This document shows positions 8,544 through 17,640 of a stretch of 64,000 bases of DNA, one piece after another (the stretch's first letter is position 1; every line of letters begins with the position of its first letter). The stretch lies in NCBI RefSeq assembly GCF_001700515.1, contig NZ_MAUD01000081.1, positions 1 to 64,000 on the forward strand. Reading direction: 5' to 3'. The translations under genes and the position numbers were made by a program. This stretch comes from Streptomyces lushanensis (lineage in GTDB: Bacteria > Actinomycetota > Actinomycetes > Streptomycetales > Streptomycetaceae). The notes under the pieces are model-generated. The model was not told the DNA's origin. It searched no databases and was given only the letters and a program-made list of their open reading frames with translations.

Positions 8544-10853
8544 TCAGACACCTGTGCCCTCATCTGTGTCAGTTATGGCCGGTGGCGTCGGCTGGGCCGC
8601 CCATACCTCGCTGATCAGGGTGAAGGATGTAGTAAGCATTCCGGCCCCCCAGTGTGGGGGCATGACGGAATGAGCCCTCTGGCCGTGGGCAATGCGGTTG
8701 CGGAGCTTGCGCCCATCGTGGAGGAACTCCGTCTGCCGCTCGGTCAGGAGGCCACTCTCTTTGCCCTGCTTGATGAGGGCGTGGAGCGGCTTCGTGCCGG
8801 AGTCGGGGATCTTGGCCCGGAGGACGATCTCCATCGCGATCAGGGCATGCAGGAGGGCCACGGTGGAGAACTCGTAGCAGAAGTAGGAGTGGCGCAGGAG
8901 TTCGCGGGAGGTGTGCAGCACTGTTGCCGCGGGCTGCGGGATACCGGAGGGCACTGTCAAGCCGACGACGACGTCGTGCATGTCGGCGTACTGGGTGACG
9001 AAGTGATGGGCCCGGGGGTCGGGCACGGGGAATGGCAGGTGCTGATCGGCGGCGGCGCTCCACGGCAGCGGCATCTGCGTGCCGCTGCCGGCAGACCCCG
9101 TCCGGGCAGGCGGCTCCTCTCCGAGGAAGAGCACGGCCAGGGCGATCTGGAGCACGAGCGCTGCCTGGTGCCGGGAAGACGTGTCGACCAGGTCGTGCAG
9201 GACGTTGTTGCGGAGGTTCATCTGGCCCTCGGCGTTGCCCAGTACCGTCCGGAGGACGAGGGTCCACGGCTCGGGGAAGCCGAGTTCATCCAGCTTGTCG
9301 AGGAGGGGGCCAAGCTGGTTGACCTGTCCGATGCTCTCCCCTTGTGCGTGCGTGATCACCGCGATGTCGGTAGCCTGAAGTCGGCGGCGCAGCGTGCCTT
9401 CGAGGCGCGGCAGCGCCAGGGCCAGGGCCGTGTCGACATCGCCCTCCCAGAACGCCTCGAACGCGCGGGCGAGACCGCGCATCCGAGTCTCCGGAGCATG
9501 CTCCGGGCCGGCGAAGAACGGCACGAGGTCCTCCGCCGTCGGGCGGAACCGGTCGCGGACTCGGTCCAACTGGGTTTCAACGACCAGGCCGTGCATTTCG
9601 ACGGCGAAGACGTGCTGCCGAAAGAAGAAGCTTTCTCCTCCAGTGCTGTCGCTCGCGACGGTGCGCGTCACGACGGGGCCGTTGGGGTTGATGTACATCG
9701 TCGGCAGGGACAGCAGCCCGGGCGGCAGGGCCGCGGAGTCACTCATCGTGGGAGGGGTGGTGGCGATGAAGTGAAGTGCGCGCTCCATGCTGTCGGCGGC
9801 GTCGATGGCCGCGCTCGCTGCCTCCAGGTAGCCCGCCGGCAGGGCAAACGGGGTGCCGATGATATCCATGGGAAGTTCATCCAGACCGATCTTCTGCTGC
9901 GTTCGGCGCACCTCGTCATGGGCTTCGGTCAGTCCGCTGTCGCGGGCGTGTCGAGCAGCTTCTTCCAAGGCGAGGAGTTTCCGGAGTCCCGTGCTGCTGT
10001 CGGCCAGTTCCATACGGGCTCGGTGGATCCGTTCGTCCACGTCGCGGTACTCGTCGACGCCCACCACGCGGCGGAGCTCTTCGAGGAACTCCACCCGGTA
10101 GTGGAACTGGCCCTCTCCGCAGTACTCGTCGACGGCACGTTCGAGCAGGGGGCGCACGGCGGACCTGTCGTGCGTGCTGACCACGAGCGGGGCGGTCATG
10201 AGGCCGAGCACGCCCGGCGACGGGGGCTTCCAAGCGAGCGCGGCCTGGCCGAGGGCGATCATCTCGCCGACGATGTCGGTACGCTCCGGCTGCCGCGTAG
10301 CGGCCACCAGGCCGTAGGCGAGCACCAGGGCATCCGCTGCAGCAAGTCGGGCCACCTCGGCTTCGAAGGGTGCCACCCCTCCCGGCTCCGGAGGGTGGAC
10401 GAGCGCCTCTAGGTGTTCCTCGGCCTTCGTCAGCAGCGTGCAGGCACCAACCCGGCAGCTGCGCACCGCAGAGCGGAGGTGCTCGATGGGCCGTGTCCCG
10501 TGCCGGGCCACCCACAGCAAGTGGTAAAGCCGGGCCCGGACCAGGGGATGGGTCGTCTCGGGGGCGTAGGCCGCCCAGGCCTCAAGGACCGCGGGCGCCA
10601 TGTCTTTCACGGCCCTCGGAACCAGGTCACCGTTGTCGTCGGTGCTGCGGAACGGTCCGAGGACAACGTCCCAGGTGCCGTCCTGCACCCGGAACTCCAT
10701 GGCCGCCCACAGGGCCGCGAAGTGCTCGTGCTCCTCCTCGCCCGGGTCCGTGTGCGACCAACCAGCGCGCAGTTCCCGCCCGACCTTGTGCAGCGGTTCG
10801 CAGGAATCGACTCCGCTGTTCACCGCGCGGAGAACTGCTGGCTGAGCATCCAT
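8544..10853 (-). CDS. Large protein with C-terminal HEPN-like (DUF4209-type) domain
   Basis: 769 residues. The ATG at 10853 follows AGGAG. The first 550 residues are mainly helical, without motifs I can name. The C-terminal 150 contain LLHALIAMEIVLRAKIPDSG and KLRNRIAHGQ, whose R-N-x2-A-H (Arg718 to His723) is the R-x4-H signature of HEPN RNases and of DUF4209-type C-termini. No signal peptide or membrane segment is visible. It is transcribed with, and probably coupled to, the DUF6308 gene. In this island an RNase-type effector role is plausible but unproven. The region 10854-11162 before it holds a terminator hairpin and no gene. Confidence 0.6.
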   Translation of the reverse strand: MDAQPAVLRAVNSGVDSCEPLHKVGRELRAGWSHTDPGEEEHEHFAALWAAMEFRVQDGTWDVVLGPFRSTDDNGDLVPRAVKDMAPAVLEAWAAYAPETTHPLVRARLYHLLWVARHGTRPIEHLRSAVRSCRVGACTLLTKAEEHLEALVHPPEPGGVAPFEAEVARLAAADALVLAYGLVAATRQPERTDIVGEMIALGQAALAWKPPSPGVLGLMTAPLVVSTHDRSAVRPLLERAVDEYCGEGQFHYRVEFLEELRRVVGVDEYRDVDERIHRARMELADSSTGLRKLLALEEAARHARDSGLTEAHDEVRRTQQKIGLDELPMDIIGTPFALPAGYLEAASAAIDAADSMERALHFIATTPPTMSDSAALPPGLLSLPTMYINPNGPVVTRTVASDSTGGESFFFRQHVFAVEMHGLVVETQLDRVRDRFRPTAEDLVPFFAGPEHAPETRMRGLARAFEAFWEGDVDTALALALPRLEGTLRRRLQATDIAVITHAQGESIGQVNQLGPLLDKLDELGFPEPWTLVLRTVLGNAEGQMNLRNNVLHDLVDTSSRHQAALVLQIALAVLFLGEEPPARTGSAGSGTQMPLPWSAAADQHLPFPVPDPRAHHFVTQYADMHDVVVGLTVPSGIPQPAATVLHTSRELLRHSYFCYEFSTVALLHALIAMEIVLRAKIPDSGTKPLHALIKQGKESGLLTERQTEFLHDGRKLRNRIAHGQRAHSVMPPHWGAGMLTTSFTLISEVWAAQPTPPAITDTDEGTGV

Positions 10854-11080
10854 CTCGACTCCTGACTCCAGGTATAGCGGTCGAACTCTAGGCGACCGTC
10901 CTGGCCAGGAACGAGTGGATTGTGAAGCTGGGTGACCTCTTCTGCATCGACGGCGTGGCTTGCCCGATATGGACTTGGGCTTACCCGCTTCTGCCGGAGG
11001 CTTGCCCGCGTCAGCCGCGTAGACGGGAGAACCAGCTGGTGCCCTTCCGCTCGGGCGCGGCCTGGTTACTGGGCAGCCGT

Positions 11081-11116
11081 CGACGGGCCGCACGAAAGAC
11101 TCCGTGCGGCCCGTCG
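11081..11116. terminator. Perfect 14-bp stem hairpin
   Basis: CGACGGGCCGCACG pairs perfectly with CGTGCGGCCCGTCG across an 8-nt loop. It lies 47 bp past the stop of the PLD-like gene (minus strand) and upstream of the large HEPN-like gene, so it most likely ends the former transcript. No T-run follows, which is usual in Streptomyces. Confidence 0.6.
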
Positions 11117-11162
11117 AAATGGCCCCATTTACAGGGGGTCCGGTCGGGCCGAAGTTGCAGCT

Positions 11163-11972
11163 CTAGGAGTTCTCCGCTGGCTCGGGCACAGGATCCTTGG
11201 GATGCTGTGGCTCTATAATCTCTGCGGCTGCCCAGAGATTCTCTGAGCTATCTCGATACGCCTTTGCGATGCTCGGCTCCGGTGTGACCATTGCTGTCTC
11301 ATGCCGCCCAATGCTGTTGATCGATGTGCCGATCAGCTGGACGGACCCATCTGCGGCAACGATGCGACGGTCATGCAGGTTCTTGTCGCCTGTCGCCCGC
11401 ACCTCGACATTTTGGCCGTTGGGCAGCGTGCCTAGTGCGACGGCGATGATCGGCCGCTCCTTTGCGCTGGCCTTCTTAGAGATCAGCACGCGACGGATAG
11501 ACGTGGCCTCCAGGATCCACCGCAAGTTCTCAGCCTTGAAGTACGGGTCGACCAGCAGCCCTTCGCCGGCAGCCGCCAAACGGCGGGTGAGCACGGTGTA
11601 GACAAGTGGATCATCAGGGCTCAACGCGACGTCGGTCACGACGGGGTCGGACGCTTCGTGCAACTGCTCGTCAGCTCCGCTCAGGCGGAGTACGGCACGC
11701 CCCTTGGCGGTGAGCCTCATACCCTCGGGAGCTTCCGTGGCCCACTGAACTGCAAGAAGATACTTTGCCACGGGCTGCGCTCGCCTCGACGGGACGCTGC
11801 TGGAGAGGTCGAAGTCCATGAAGGACGTGAGGAACGACCTGTAGACGGCGTCTCGCGGTGGAGGAACGATCGCTATTTGATCAACCTCATCAGGGGTAAG
11901 GGCAATGCCTTGTGTAGCCATGGCGTCGATGTACCAGAGCGCGCGCAGAACATGGTCTGAGATGTGATCCAC
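11163..11972 (-). CDS. Phospholipase-D-like fold protein, function unknown
   Basis: 269 residues from a GTG (weak ribosome site). The first 100 residues look like an HTH-type N-terminus (DEVDQIAIVPPPRDAVYRSF ... GMRLTAKGRAVLRLSG). The second half contains LLVDPYFKAENLRWIL and LHDRRIVAADGSVQLIGTS, a pattern seen in PLD-like domains where His (of HDR) and a later Gly-Thr-Ser/Asn form the active site. Only one HxR-type half-site is visible, so it would need to dimerise or be divergent. It is monocistronic and flanked by a hairpin downstream and an IS element upstream. An effector role is a guess from context. Confidence 0.45.
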   Translation of the reverse strand: MDHISDHVLRALWYIDAMATQGIALTPDEVDQIAIVPPPRDAVYRSFLTSFMDFDLSSSVPSRRAQPVAKYLLAVQWATEAPEGMRLTAKGRAVLRLSGADEQLHEASDPVVTDVALSPDDPLVYTVLTRRLAAAGEGLLVDPYFKAENLRWILEATSIRRVLISKKASAKERPIIAVALGTLPNGQNVEVRATGDKNLHDRRIVAADGSVQLIGTSINSIGRHETAMVTPEPSIAKAYRDSSENLWAAAEIIEPQHPKDPVPEPAENS

Positions 11973-12065
11973 GAATCTGAGACTGCCAGATACGCACTGT
12001 CGCGGTCACCTGAGAATTGCTGACCACAGCGCTCGCCTCCGTCGTCGGCCCGCACCTGGTCCCCT

Positions 12066-13012
12066 AGAGCCTGTTTGAGATGTTGTCCAAGGCCGTGGAA
12101 CGATCTTGGGATGGCTCGTGGCGATCTGACGGACAAACAGTGGGCGCGGCTGGAGCGGCTGTTGCCGCCAGTCGCGAAGATGGGCCGGCCGCCACGGGAT
12201 CGGCGGAAGGTCCTCGACGGGATCTGGTGGCGTGCTCGCACTGGCTCGCCTTGGCGGGACATACCCGAGCGGTACAGCCCGTGGGAGACCGCGTACACGC
12301 TGTTCCGTCACTGGCAGATCGACGGTGTCTGGGCCCGGCTCTTGAAGGAGCTACAGGTCAAGGCCGATGCTACTGGACACATTGAGTGGGAGGTATCGGT
12401 CGATTCCACGATCTGCCGGGCCCACCAGCACGCCGCCGGGGCCCGCAAAAGGGGGCTGCCGACACAGGCCGGACGAGTCCGGACGGGCTGGCGGCCGAGC
12501 CCGACGACCACGCACTCGGCCGCTCGCGCGGTGGCCTGACGACCAAGATTCATCTGGCAGTCGACGCCTCCTTTCACGTCCTGGCCACTGTGGTCACCGC
12601 TGGACAGCGGGCCGACGCCCTGGTGTTCACCGAGGTCATGGACCGCATCCGCGTTCCGCGGATCGGTGGCGGACGTCCGCGTACCCGCCCAGCTCATGTT
12701 CTTGCCGACCGCGCGTACTTCTCTCGAAAGATCCGCGAGTACCTGCGTCGACGGCAGATCCCGCACACCGTTCCGGAGAAGCGCGACCAGGCCGGACATC
12801 GCCTTCGTCGGGGGTCGACCGGTGGCCGCCCGCCGGGCTTCGACCGCGAGCGATACAAGGCCAGGCACAAGGTCGAGTGCCGGATATCGGGCTCCTTAGC
12901 AGGCCCGAGGCGTCGCTACACGCTACGAGAAGCTCGCCGTCCGCTACGAGGCCACCGTCCAACTCACCTTGATACGCCAGGCGCTGTAACCACATCTCAA
13001 TCACGACCCAGG
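12066..13012 (+). mobile_element. IS5-family insertion sequence, degenerate (boundaries approximate)
   Basis: The transposase frames at 12111-12989 are bracketed by short imperfect inverted repeats: GTTTGAGATGTTG near 12073 and, on the opposite strand, GTGATTGAGATGTGG near 12988-13005. I could not define a target-site duplication. It separates the defence island from the VOC gene. Another IS5-family element with a similar transposase lies at 23558-24767. Confidence 0.6.
12111..12989 (+). pseudogene. IS5-family transposase (two-frame), broken near its 3' end
   Basis: Frame A (12111-12539) encodes the N-terminal half beginning MARGDLTDKQWARLERLLPP and including VSVDSTICRAHQHAAGARK. At the slippery run AAAAGGGGG (12447-12455) a -1 shift leads to frame B (TSPDGLAAEPDDHALGRSRG, then KIHLAVD, LADRAYFSR). 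That is the normal programmed frameshift arrangement of this group. After KARHKVECRI near 12885 the expected sequence is lost. It resumes in a different frame as RYEKLAVRYEATVQL, ending in TAA at 12987. This second break is not programmed, so the enzyme is probably dead. Confidence 0.75.
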
Positions 13013-13046
13013 TGTCGTCCAACGGCTGCACTAGAGTTGGCCAACC

Positions 13047-13499
13047 ATGCCCGATCTCCTCGGAATCAACCATCTGACCCCATCCACGACCGACCTCGAC
13101 CGGCTCGTGACGTACTACACGGAGTTGCTCGGAGCGGCGCTCGCATTTGAGCGCGCTGCAACCTCTTCTGATCCTCGGATCGCAGTCCTCAACGTCGGCG
13201 GGGACGACCACCGGGTGATCGTGGAAACCGCTACCGCCACCACCACTGATCTCGACCCCCTGAGCAGGGCGGGATGGGGGCTATGCGTGGGAACATACGC
13301 GCAACTGTGTGAGGTCCGCGAACATATCCTGAGTGCCGGGTGGCCGGTCGGACAGATCGACACCCTGCCCACGCAGTGGACGATGACAGCTCGCGATCCC
13401 GATGGACGCCCGTGGACGTTCGAGCCCATCGCCCCCGCACCGCATCGCCGCCACCCATCACTGGCTAACGGCAACCCGAACTTTCAAAACGCGCTCTAG
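13047..13499 (+). CDS. VOC (glyoxalase/bleomycin-resistance/dioxygenase) family protein
   Basis: 150 residues, ATG start. It opens with GINHLTPSTTDLDRLVTYYTELLGA, the characteristic first beta-alpha unit of the vicinal-oxygen-chelate fold, and ends with TMTARDPDGRPWTFEPI, the typical last strand that supplies a metal-binding Glu. His8 and the terminal Glu are candidate metal ligands. A single VOC module of this size normally dimerises. The substrate cannot be told from sequence; lyase, dioxygenase and drug-binding members all look like this. Its stop overlaps the 3' end of the small minus-strand ORF at 13496 by 3 nt. Confidence 0.8.
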   Translation: MPDLLGINHLTPSTTDLDRLVTYYTELLGAALAFERAATSSDPRIAVLNVGGDDHRVIVETATATTTDLDPLSRAGWGLCVGTYAQLCEVREHILSAGWPVGQIDTLPTQWTMTARDPDGRPWTFEPIAPAPHRRHPSLANGNPNFQNAL

Positions 13500-13597
13500 T
13501 AATCGCTAGCGGCTTTGTCAGAGGTGACGGGTTTCTCGCCGTGGCAGATGCGACGCAGGGCGTCGAGTTGGCGCTCGTTGGGCTTGTTGCGGGCCAC
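13496..13597 (-). CDS. Small ORF, probably a 3'-truncated gene
   Basis: 33 codons from a GTG with AGGAAG seven bases before it. The peptide starts VARNKPNERQLDALRRICHG and continues EKPVTSDKAAS. It resembles the first 30 residues of an actinomycete family in which this segment precedes an HTH-like region (my recollection). Here it stops abruptly where the VOC gene's 3' end begins, so the gene was probably cut by a recombination event. It lies 35 bp downstream of the frameshifted gene at 13633-14497, in the same direction. Confidence 0.35.
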   Translation of the reverse strand: MARNKPNERQLDALRRICHGEKPVTSDKAASDY

Positions 13598-13632
13598 GGA
13601 ATCTTCCTGTCGTCGGTGCAGGACGGCGGGGT

Positions 13633-14497
13633 GTCAGTCGTCGCGCTCGGCATGGCGCAGCGTCTCGAGGGGGATGCCGAAGTTCCCGCTCGAAGCTGTC
13701 GGCTGCCCTGGCCTGTCCGGCCCGGCGGAGGCAGCCGATGGCCTGCTCCATGAGTCGGCCGATGCGGACGACTTCATCACGCAGCGCCTTCAGTTCCTCG
13801 AAGCTCTCGGCAACGTCCGCGCCGCACCACTGGCGCAGCAGGTCGTAGGCGGGTTGGGAGCTGCGATCGACCTCTGCGCAGATCTCGGGGCTGATGTGTG
13901 TGCCGGGATTTTTGCCGCGGCCACGGTAGTAGAGGCCGTAGATCGTGGCTTGCCGTGCCCGGCGTTCGTGCTGGTCCACGACGGCCATGAGGTGGTCGGC
14001 CCGGGTGCGGGCCAGGAGCCGTGCCACTTCTACGGTGGTGGGCCAAGGCGCGGTCAGTGCACCATCGGTGTCGGTGATGGCCCGCGGGTCACTGCAGAAG
14101 AAGCTTTCGGACACGTAGAGGAGCGCGGCCAGCGCGGGCACATCGTCGACGTACAGCAGGCCCCGGTCACGGTAGTTGACGCCGAAGGACACCAGCCCCT
14201 CCCACAAGTGCTCGTCGAACAAGATGACGACTGCCCGAAACACGGTGTCCTCGTCGTCCGGGCTGCCCCGGGTCAGCTCGTTCCACCGTTCCTCGCGGGC
14301 CAGCCAGGCGTCTTTGTCCTGCCAGGCCACACGCAGCCGGGCCGGCGGCACCCACTCCTCCTGCCTTCCGCTTCCTCCGCGATGAAGCAAACTTTGACAC
14401 GCAGCGGGCGTTGCGTGCCCATCTGCAGGACCTCGACTTCCGCGACCGGTCCGTGGTGCGGCGCCACCCGGAGCGCCCACCGCTCCCCCACTTCCAC
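13633..14497 (-). pseudogene. Conserved actinomycete protein of unknown function, frameshifted
   Basis: A GTG at 14497 with an ideal AGGAG site starts VEVGERWALRVAPHHGPVAE, continuing EVEVLQMGTQRPLRVKVCF. Near 14365 one base is missing and the homologous text continues as EEWVPPARLRVAWQDKDAWL through to ADSFEREL. A further frame change near 13655 would give GIPLETLRHAERDD and a TGA at 13633. I recall similar proteins in Streptomyces genomes under uninformative names (PE-PGRS family protein); no catalytic motif is visible. With two indels the copy is probably non-functional unless these are sequencing errors. Confidence 0.45.
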
Positions 14498-14963
14498 AGG
14501 GCCCCCTCTCCTGGCGAACGCCTCGGCACCATCCTGCTCCTGATCGCACGACAGGAGGCTGAGCTCCTTCAGATCTGGCCGCCGTGGCGGTGTCCCCAAG
14601 TCCCGGTTCGGAACGGCGTTTCGTTCGTTGACATCGGCCGCTGCTGCTGGGCGCTCCGATTCGGCAGCTGCGGTTGCGGGCAATGCCGGTCGAGGTCATC
14701 CTCCGCCAGCATCAGCTGGAACCGACATCGCCCTGGGACTGCGCCGTGCAGGGAAGCCACATGCCGATACCGGCGGACGAGGGAAAGCCACCCCACCGTC
14801 ACAAGCGCACGATTCGACACGAGGGGCAACGGGGCAACGCTCAGGTCAAGCCTTGGGCGTAGCACAGAATTACGCATAGAGACTGTGTCATCTGACGCAG
14901 ACAAGCCACGGAGACACCGGCACTCTTTACGGGCTGGGTAAGGGTTCAGCCGATCCCGACTTA
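14498..14963. other. Gene-free interval
   Basis: Several frames are open here on both strands, but none has a credible ribosome site, family resemblance or continuous GC3 bias. It is probably intergenic or eroded sequence between the frameshifted gene and the IS element. Confidence 0.4.
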
Positions 14964-15855
14964 CAACGGCTAACACAATGAGTCGAGTTGTCGCTGGGTG
15001 ATCAGACAGCAGGCGAGTTTGAGGAACGCCTCATGGATGTCCGCCCTGCGTTCCCAGCGGATGCGCAGTCGCCGGAAGCCGTGCAGCCAGGCGAAGGTGC
15101 GCTCGACCACCCACCGGTAAGTACCCAGCCCAGTGCCGTGCCGGGTGCCACGGCGGGCAATGGCCGGGACGATGCCGCGATCGCGGACCTGGCCGCGGTA
15201 GATGTCGTGGTCGTAGCCGCGGTCGGCGAACAGCGAGTCAGGTTTGCGGCGCGGACGACCCACCCGGCCGCGAACGGGCGGGATCGCGTCGAGCAGCGGG
15301 ATCAGCTGGGTGACGTCGTTGCGGTTGCCGCCGGTCAGCAGGACCGCGAGCGGGGTGCCGTGCCCGTCGGTGATCAAGTGGTGCTTGGAGCCGGCCCGGC
15401 CCCGGTCGACCGGCGACGGGCCCGTGTGCTGCCCCCTTTTAGGGCCCTGACGTGGGAGGAGTCGACCACACAGCGGGACCAGTCCAGCCGCAGGGCCGCA
15501 TTCAGCTCAGCGAGCAGGGCTTCGTGGAGCCGCTGCCACACCCCGGCTTCGTTCCAGTCCCGCAGCCGGCGCCAACAGGTCATGCCCGAGCCGAAACCCA
15601 GCTCCTTGGGCAGATACTCCCACTGGATGCCGGTGTGCAACACGTACAGGATTCCGCACAGCACCTCCCGATCCGGCAACAGCTTGCGGCCCGGATACCG
15701 GAACCGCCGCTCGCGCTGCGGAAGCAGCGGCTCCAAGCGGTCCCACAGCTCATCCGACACGACCCACGGTGACGTCCCCACATCGGAGCGAACGCTCAAC
15801 TCCCCTCCAGGACACGGCCATCAAGGACTGATCCACCTCATTGTGCTAGCCGTTG
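14964..15855 (-). mobile_element. IS5-family (IS427-like) insertion sequence, complete
   Basis: 892 bp bounded by 19-bp inverted repeats differing at one base (CAACGGCTAACACAATGAG at the left, CAACGGCTAGCACAATGAG read inward from the right). It is flanked on both sides by the trinucleotide TTA (14961-14963 and 15856-15858), a TNA-type target duplication as expected for this group. The transposase frames fill the element. The clean ends point to a fairly recent insertion. Confidence 0.9.
14970..15799 (-). CDS. IS5-family transposase, ORFA/ORFB joined by programmed -1 frameshift
   Basis: ORFA (15799 to about 15435) encodes WVVSDELWDRLEPLLPQ and the first DDE Asp in CVVDSSHVRALK. At CTAAAAGGGGGC (about 15432-15443) a -1 slip gives KRGQHTGPSPVDRGRAGSKH and joins ORFB. 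ORFB contains SLFADRGYDHD (second Asp) and RYRWVVERTFAWLH-like text with the catalytic Glu (VVERTFAWL), ending at 14970. Both frames are intact, so the enzyme should be made by ribosomal frameshifting. The slippery A4G5 run and the frame arrangement are visible; activity is inferred. Confidence 0.85.
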
Positions 15856-16131
15856 TTAGCCGCAGGGGCAGGACTGCCGGGGTGGTAGCCGGCAGCCCCT
15901 GCCTCTCTTCTTCCATTAGCTTGAAATGCCGGATAATCCCACTTGCGAATTTTTCCTCCTTTGTGGTGAAAGTATTTTCGGTGCAAGCGTTTCTGGTGAA
16001 GCTCTCGACGTTCCTTGATCGTCTCGCTACGCTCTTTTTCGCGCTCACGTGGCGACGCCTCCTACCAAGGCATCAACATCGCATACGTGCATGCGCTTTC
16101 GGGATCAGCGAACAAGTAAAGGAACCCCTGC

Positions 16132-16320
16132 ATGCAATCACCCGATGACTACAAGTGGTTCATCTGAGGCACTGCGCTAGTCGCAGTGACCCTCTTCGTC
16201 CTGGGCGCCTACATCGTCCGTAAAATGGGCCGCAAGATGCCGACGGCCGTCCCGGTCGCCTTCATGGCTCTGGCTGGTCTCGTGACCGCGCTTCCGCGTC
16301 TCGTCGAAGCGATGCGCTAA
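16132..16320 (+). pseudogene. Small membrane protein ORF with an in-frame TGA
   Basis: A frame of 62 codons runs from ATG 16132 to TAA 16318-16320 and is interrupted only by TGA at codon 12 (16165-16167). It reads MQSPDDYKWFI, stop, GTALVAVTLFVLGAYIVRK and then a second hydrophobic stretch (VPVAFMALAGLVTALP). A Trp codon (TGG) at the TGA would restore a two-helix small membrane protein. AAAGGA precedes the ATG. The ORF ends 8 bp before the Crp/Fnr gene, suggesting co-transcription. It is probably a nonsense mutant. A shorter product from the in-frame GTG at 16186 is possible. Confidence 0.45.
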
Positions 16321-16328
16321 TAACCCAG

Positions 16329-17030
16329 ATGAGTTCGCTTCACCAGCAGGACGACTGGCCCCCGGGAACATTCCTCGGGGGCCTATCGCCGAGCGCCCAT
16401 CACGCGCTGACCGCACAAGGGATACAGCGTCGCTTCGAGCCCGGCGAGAGGCTTCTTTTCCAGGGGGACTCATCCGAGCATGTCCTCGTCCTGACAAGCG
16501 GGGCCGCAAAGGTCACTGCAACCACCCCCATCGGCCATGAGGTTCTGCTCCGCCTCGCCAGACCTGGAAACACTCTCGGCACCACTAGCGCGCTCGACCA
16601 TCGCCCCAGGTCGGCAACCGTGACATCGCTCGGTCCGTGCACCACACTCATTCTTTCCGATCCCGCTTTCACGGACTACCTCACCCGCTATCCCGAAGCT
16701 TCGGGAGCTCTCATGGTCGAGCTCACCGGAAAACTCAGGGATCCCGACAGCCGCAGGTTGGATCTGTCGTCCGGATCGTTCCTGCACCGGCTGGCTCGTC
16801 TGCTGACCACCCTGGCCACCGACTTCGGCCGACCAGAAGAGGACGGATCCGTGGCCATTCCCCTACGCCTGTCACAGCAGGAACTCGCTTCACTGCTTGG
16901 CGCCTCGCGGGAAAGCGCCACCCGAGGCCTGCGCCTGCTCAGGGAACAGGGAATCATCAGTACCCGTTACCGCAACATCGTCATCCGCGACGTTTCTGTT
17001 CTGCAATACATCGCGGACAACGAGTCATGA
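16329..17030 (+). CDS. Crp/Fnr-family transcriptional regulator
   Basis: 233 residues. The N-terminal half is a cyclic-nucleotide-binding-like beta-roll (GERLLFQGDSSEHVLVLTSG ... GHEVLLRLARPGNTLG). The C-terminal half is a winged helix with the recognition region LSQQELASLLGASRESATRG followed by LRLLREQGIIS. No Fnr-type N-terminal cysteine cluster is present, so the ligand may be a nucleotide or something else. It starts 8 bp after a small membrane ORF and may be regulated with it. Its targets are unknown. Intact and full length for the family. Confidence 0.85.
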   Translation: MSSLHQQDDWPPGTFLGGLSPSAHHALTAQGIQRRFEPGERLLFQGDSSEHVLVLTSGAAKVTATTPIGHEVLLRLARPGNTLGTTSALDHRPRSATVTSLGPCTTLILSDPAFTDYLTRYPEASGALMVELTGKLRDPDSRRLDLSSGSFLHRLARLLTTLATDFGRPEEDGSVAIPLRLSQQELASLLGASRESATRGLRLLREQGIISTRYRNIVIRDVSVLQYIADNES

Positions 17031-17372
17031 CCCTCATACGGAGATAGCCCGCGCTTCGGGCCCACCTGTCGTCCTGGAATCCATCAGACAGCAGACTTCC
17101 TCACGAAAGATCATCTCACATCGAGCTGGTGAGGCGACACGAAAATCGGCAGATAAAGCGCCGGGCCGGGAAATCAAAGCAACGAGCGAGCCGGGGCCAG
17201 GCGTTCGTCTGGAATCCTGCGCGGCGCTCCGTCGGCATGCACACCAAAGAGCTGTCCCTTATAACAAGTCATCTCAATTGGCGAGTAGATGATGGGAAAA
17301 GAGTTTGGTCGGGCTGGTGCAACAGAGTTGACTGTCGATGTGGAGAACACCTGTACGCCGGCACATTGAGCG
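17031..17372. other. Gene-free interval
   Basis: Less GC-rich stretch (notably 17080-17300) with no frame showing actinomycete codon bias. It lies between the Crp/Fnr gene and an ankyrin relic. Nothing further can be supported. Confidence 0.4.
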
Positions 17373-17640
17373 GTAAAGGACGAGGACGCAGCAATTTTGG
17401 CTCAGTTGCTGGCCGAAAGAGCCGATCCCGATGAGGTGTGCCACACCATAACGCTCCTTGTGCATGCCATCGACGCAGAAGGCGATGGCGCCGTGCAGAG
17501 TGGCAGTCCGCTGACGGTGCATACCACCGCGGTGCTTCTGACCTTCGGCGCTGACCCGCAGCTCCCAGGCCTCGGCGGGCAGACTCCTTTGGACCTTGCC
17601 GTTCATTACGGCCATGACCGAGCTCTCAGCAGACCTCTGA
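17373..17640 (+). pseudogene. Ankyrin-repeat protein relic
   Basis: Without a start codon, the frame reads VKDEDAAILAQLLAERADPD and then DAEGDGAVQSGSPL ... TAVLLTFGADPQLPGLGGQTPLDLAVHYGHDRA, which shows ankyrin-type TPLxxA and LLxxGADP signatures. An in-frame TGA (17367-17369) precedes it and homology fades after about 17625, so only two or three repeats remain. The following 490 bp up to 18134 show no recognisable gene. It is probably debris of a larger gene removed by transposition. Confidence 0.5.

Noticed and set aside
15432-15443. Frame change in the IS at 14964-15855 as a mutation
   Set aside because: The A4G5 slippery run and -1 direction are the standard programmed frameshift of this IS group, and both frames are otherwise intact.
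16165-16167. TGA as a selenocysteine codon
   Set aside because: The surrounding residues (KWFI-x-GTAL at a membrane helix border) fit Trp, not a redox site, and no SECIS-like element or selenoprotein genes are seen. A nonsense change is simpler.
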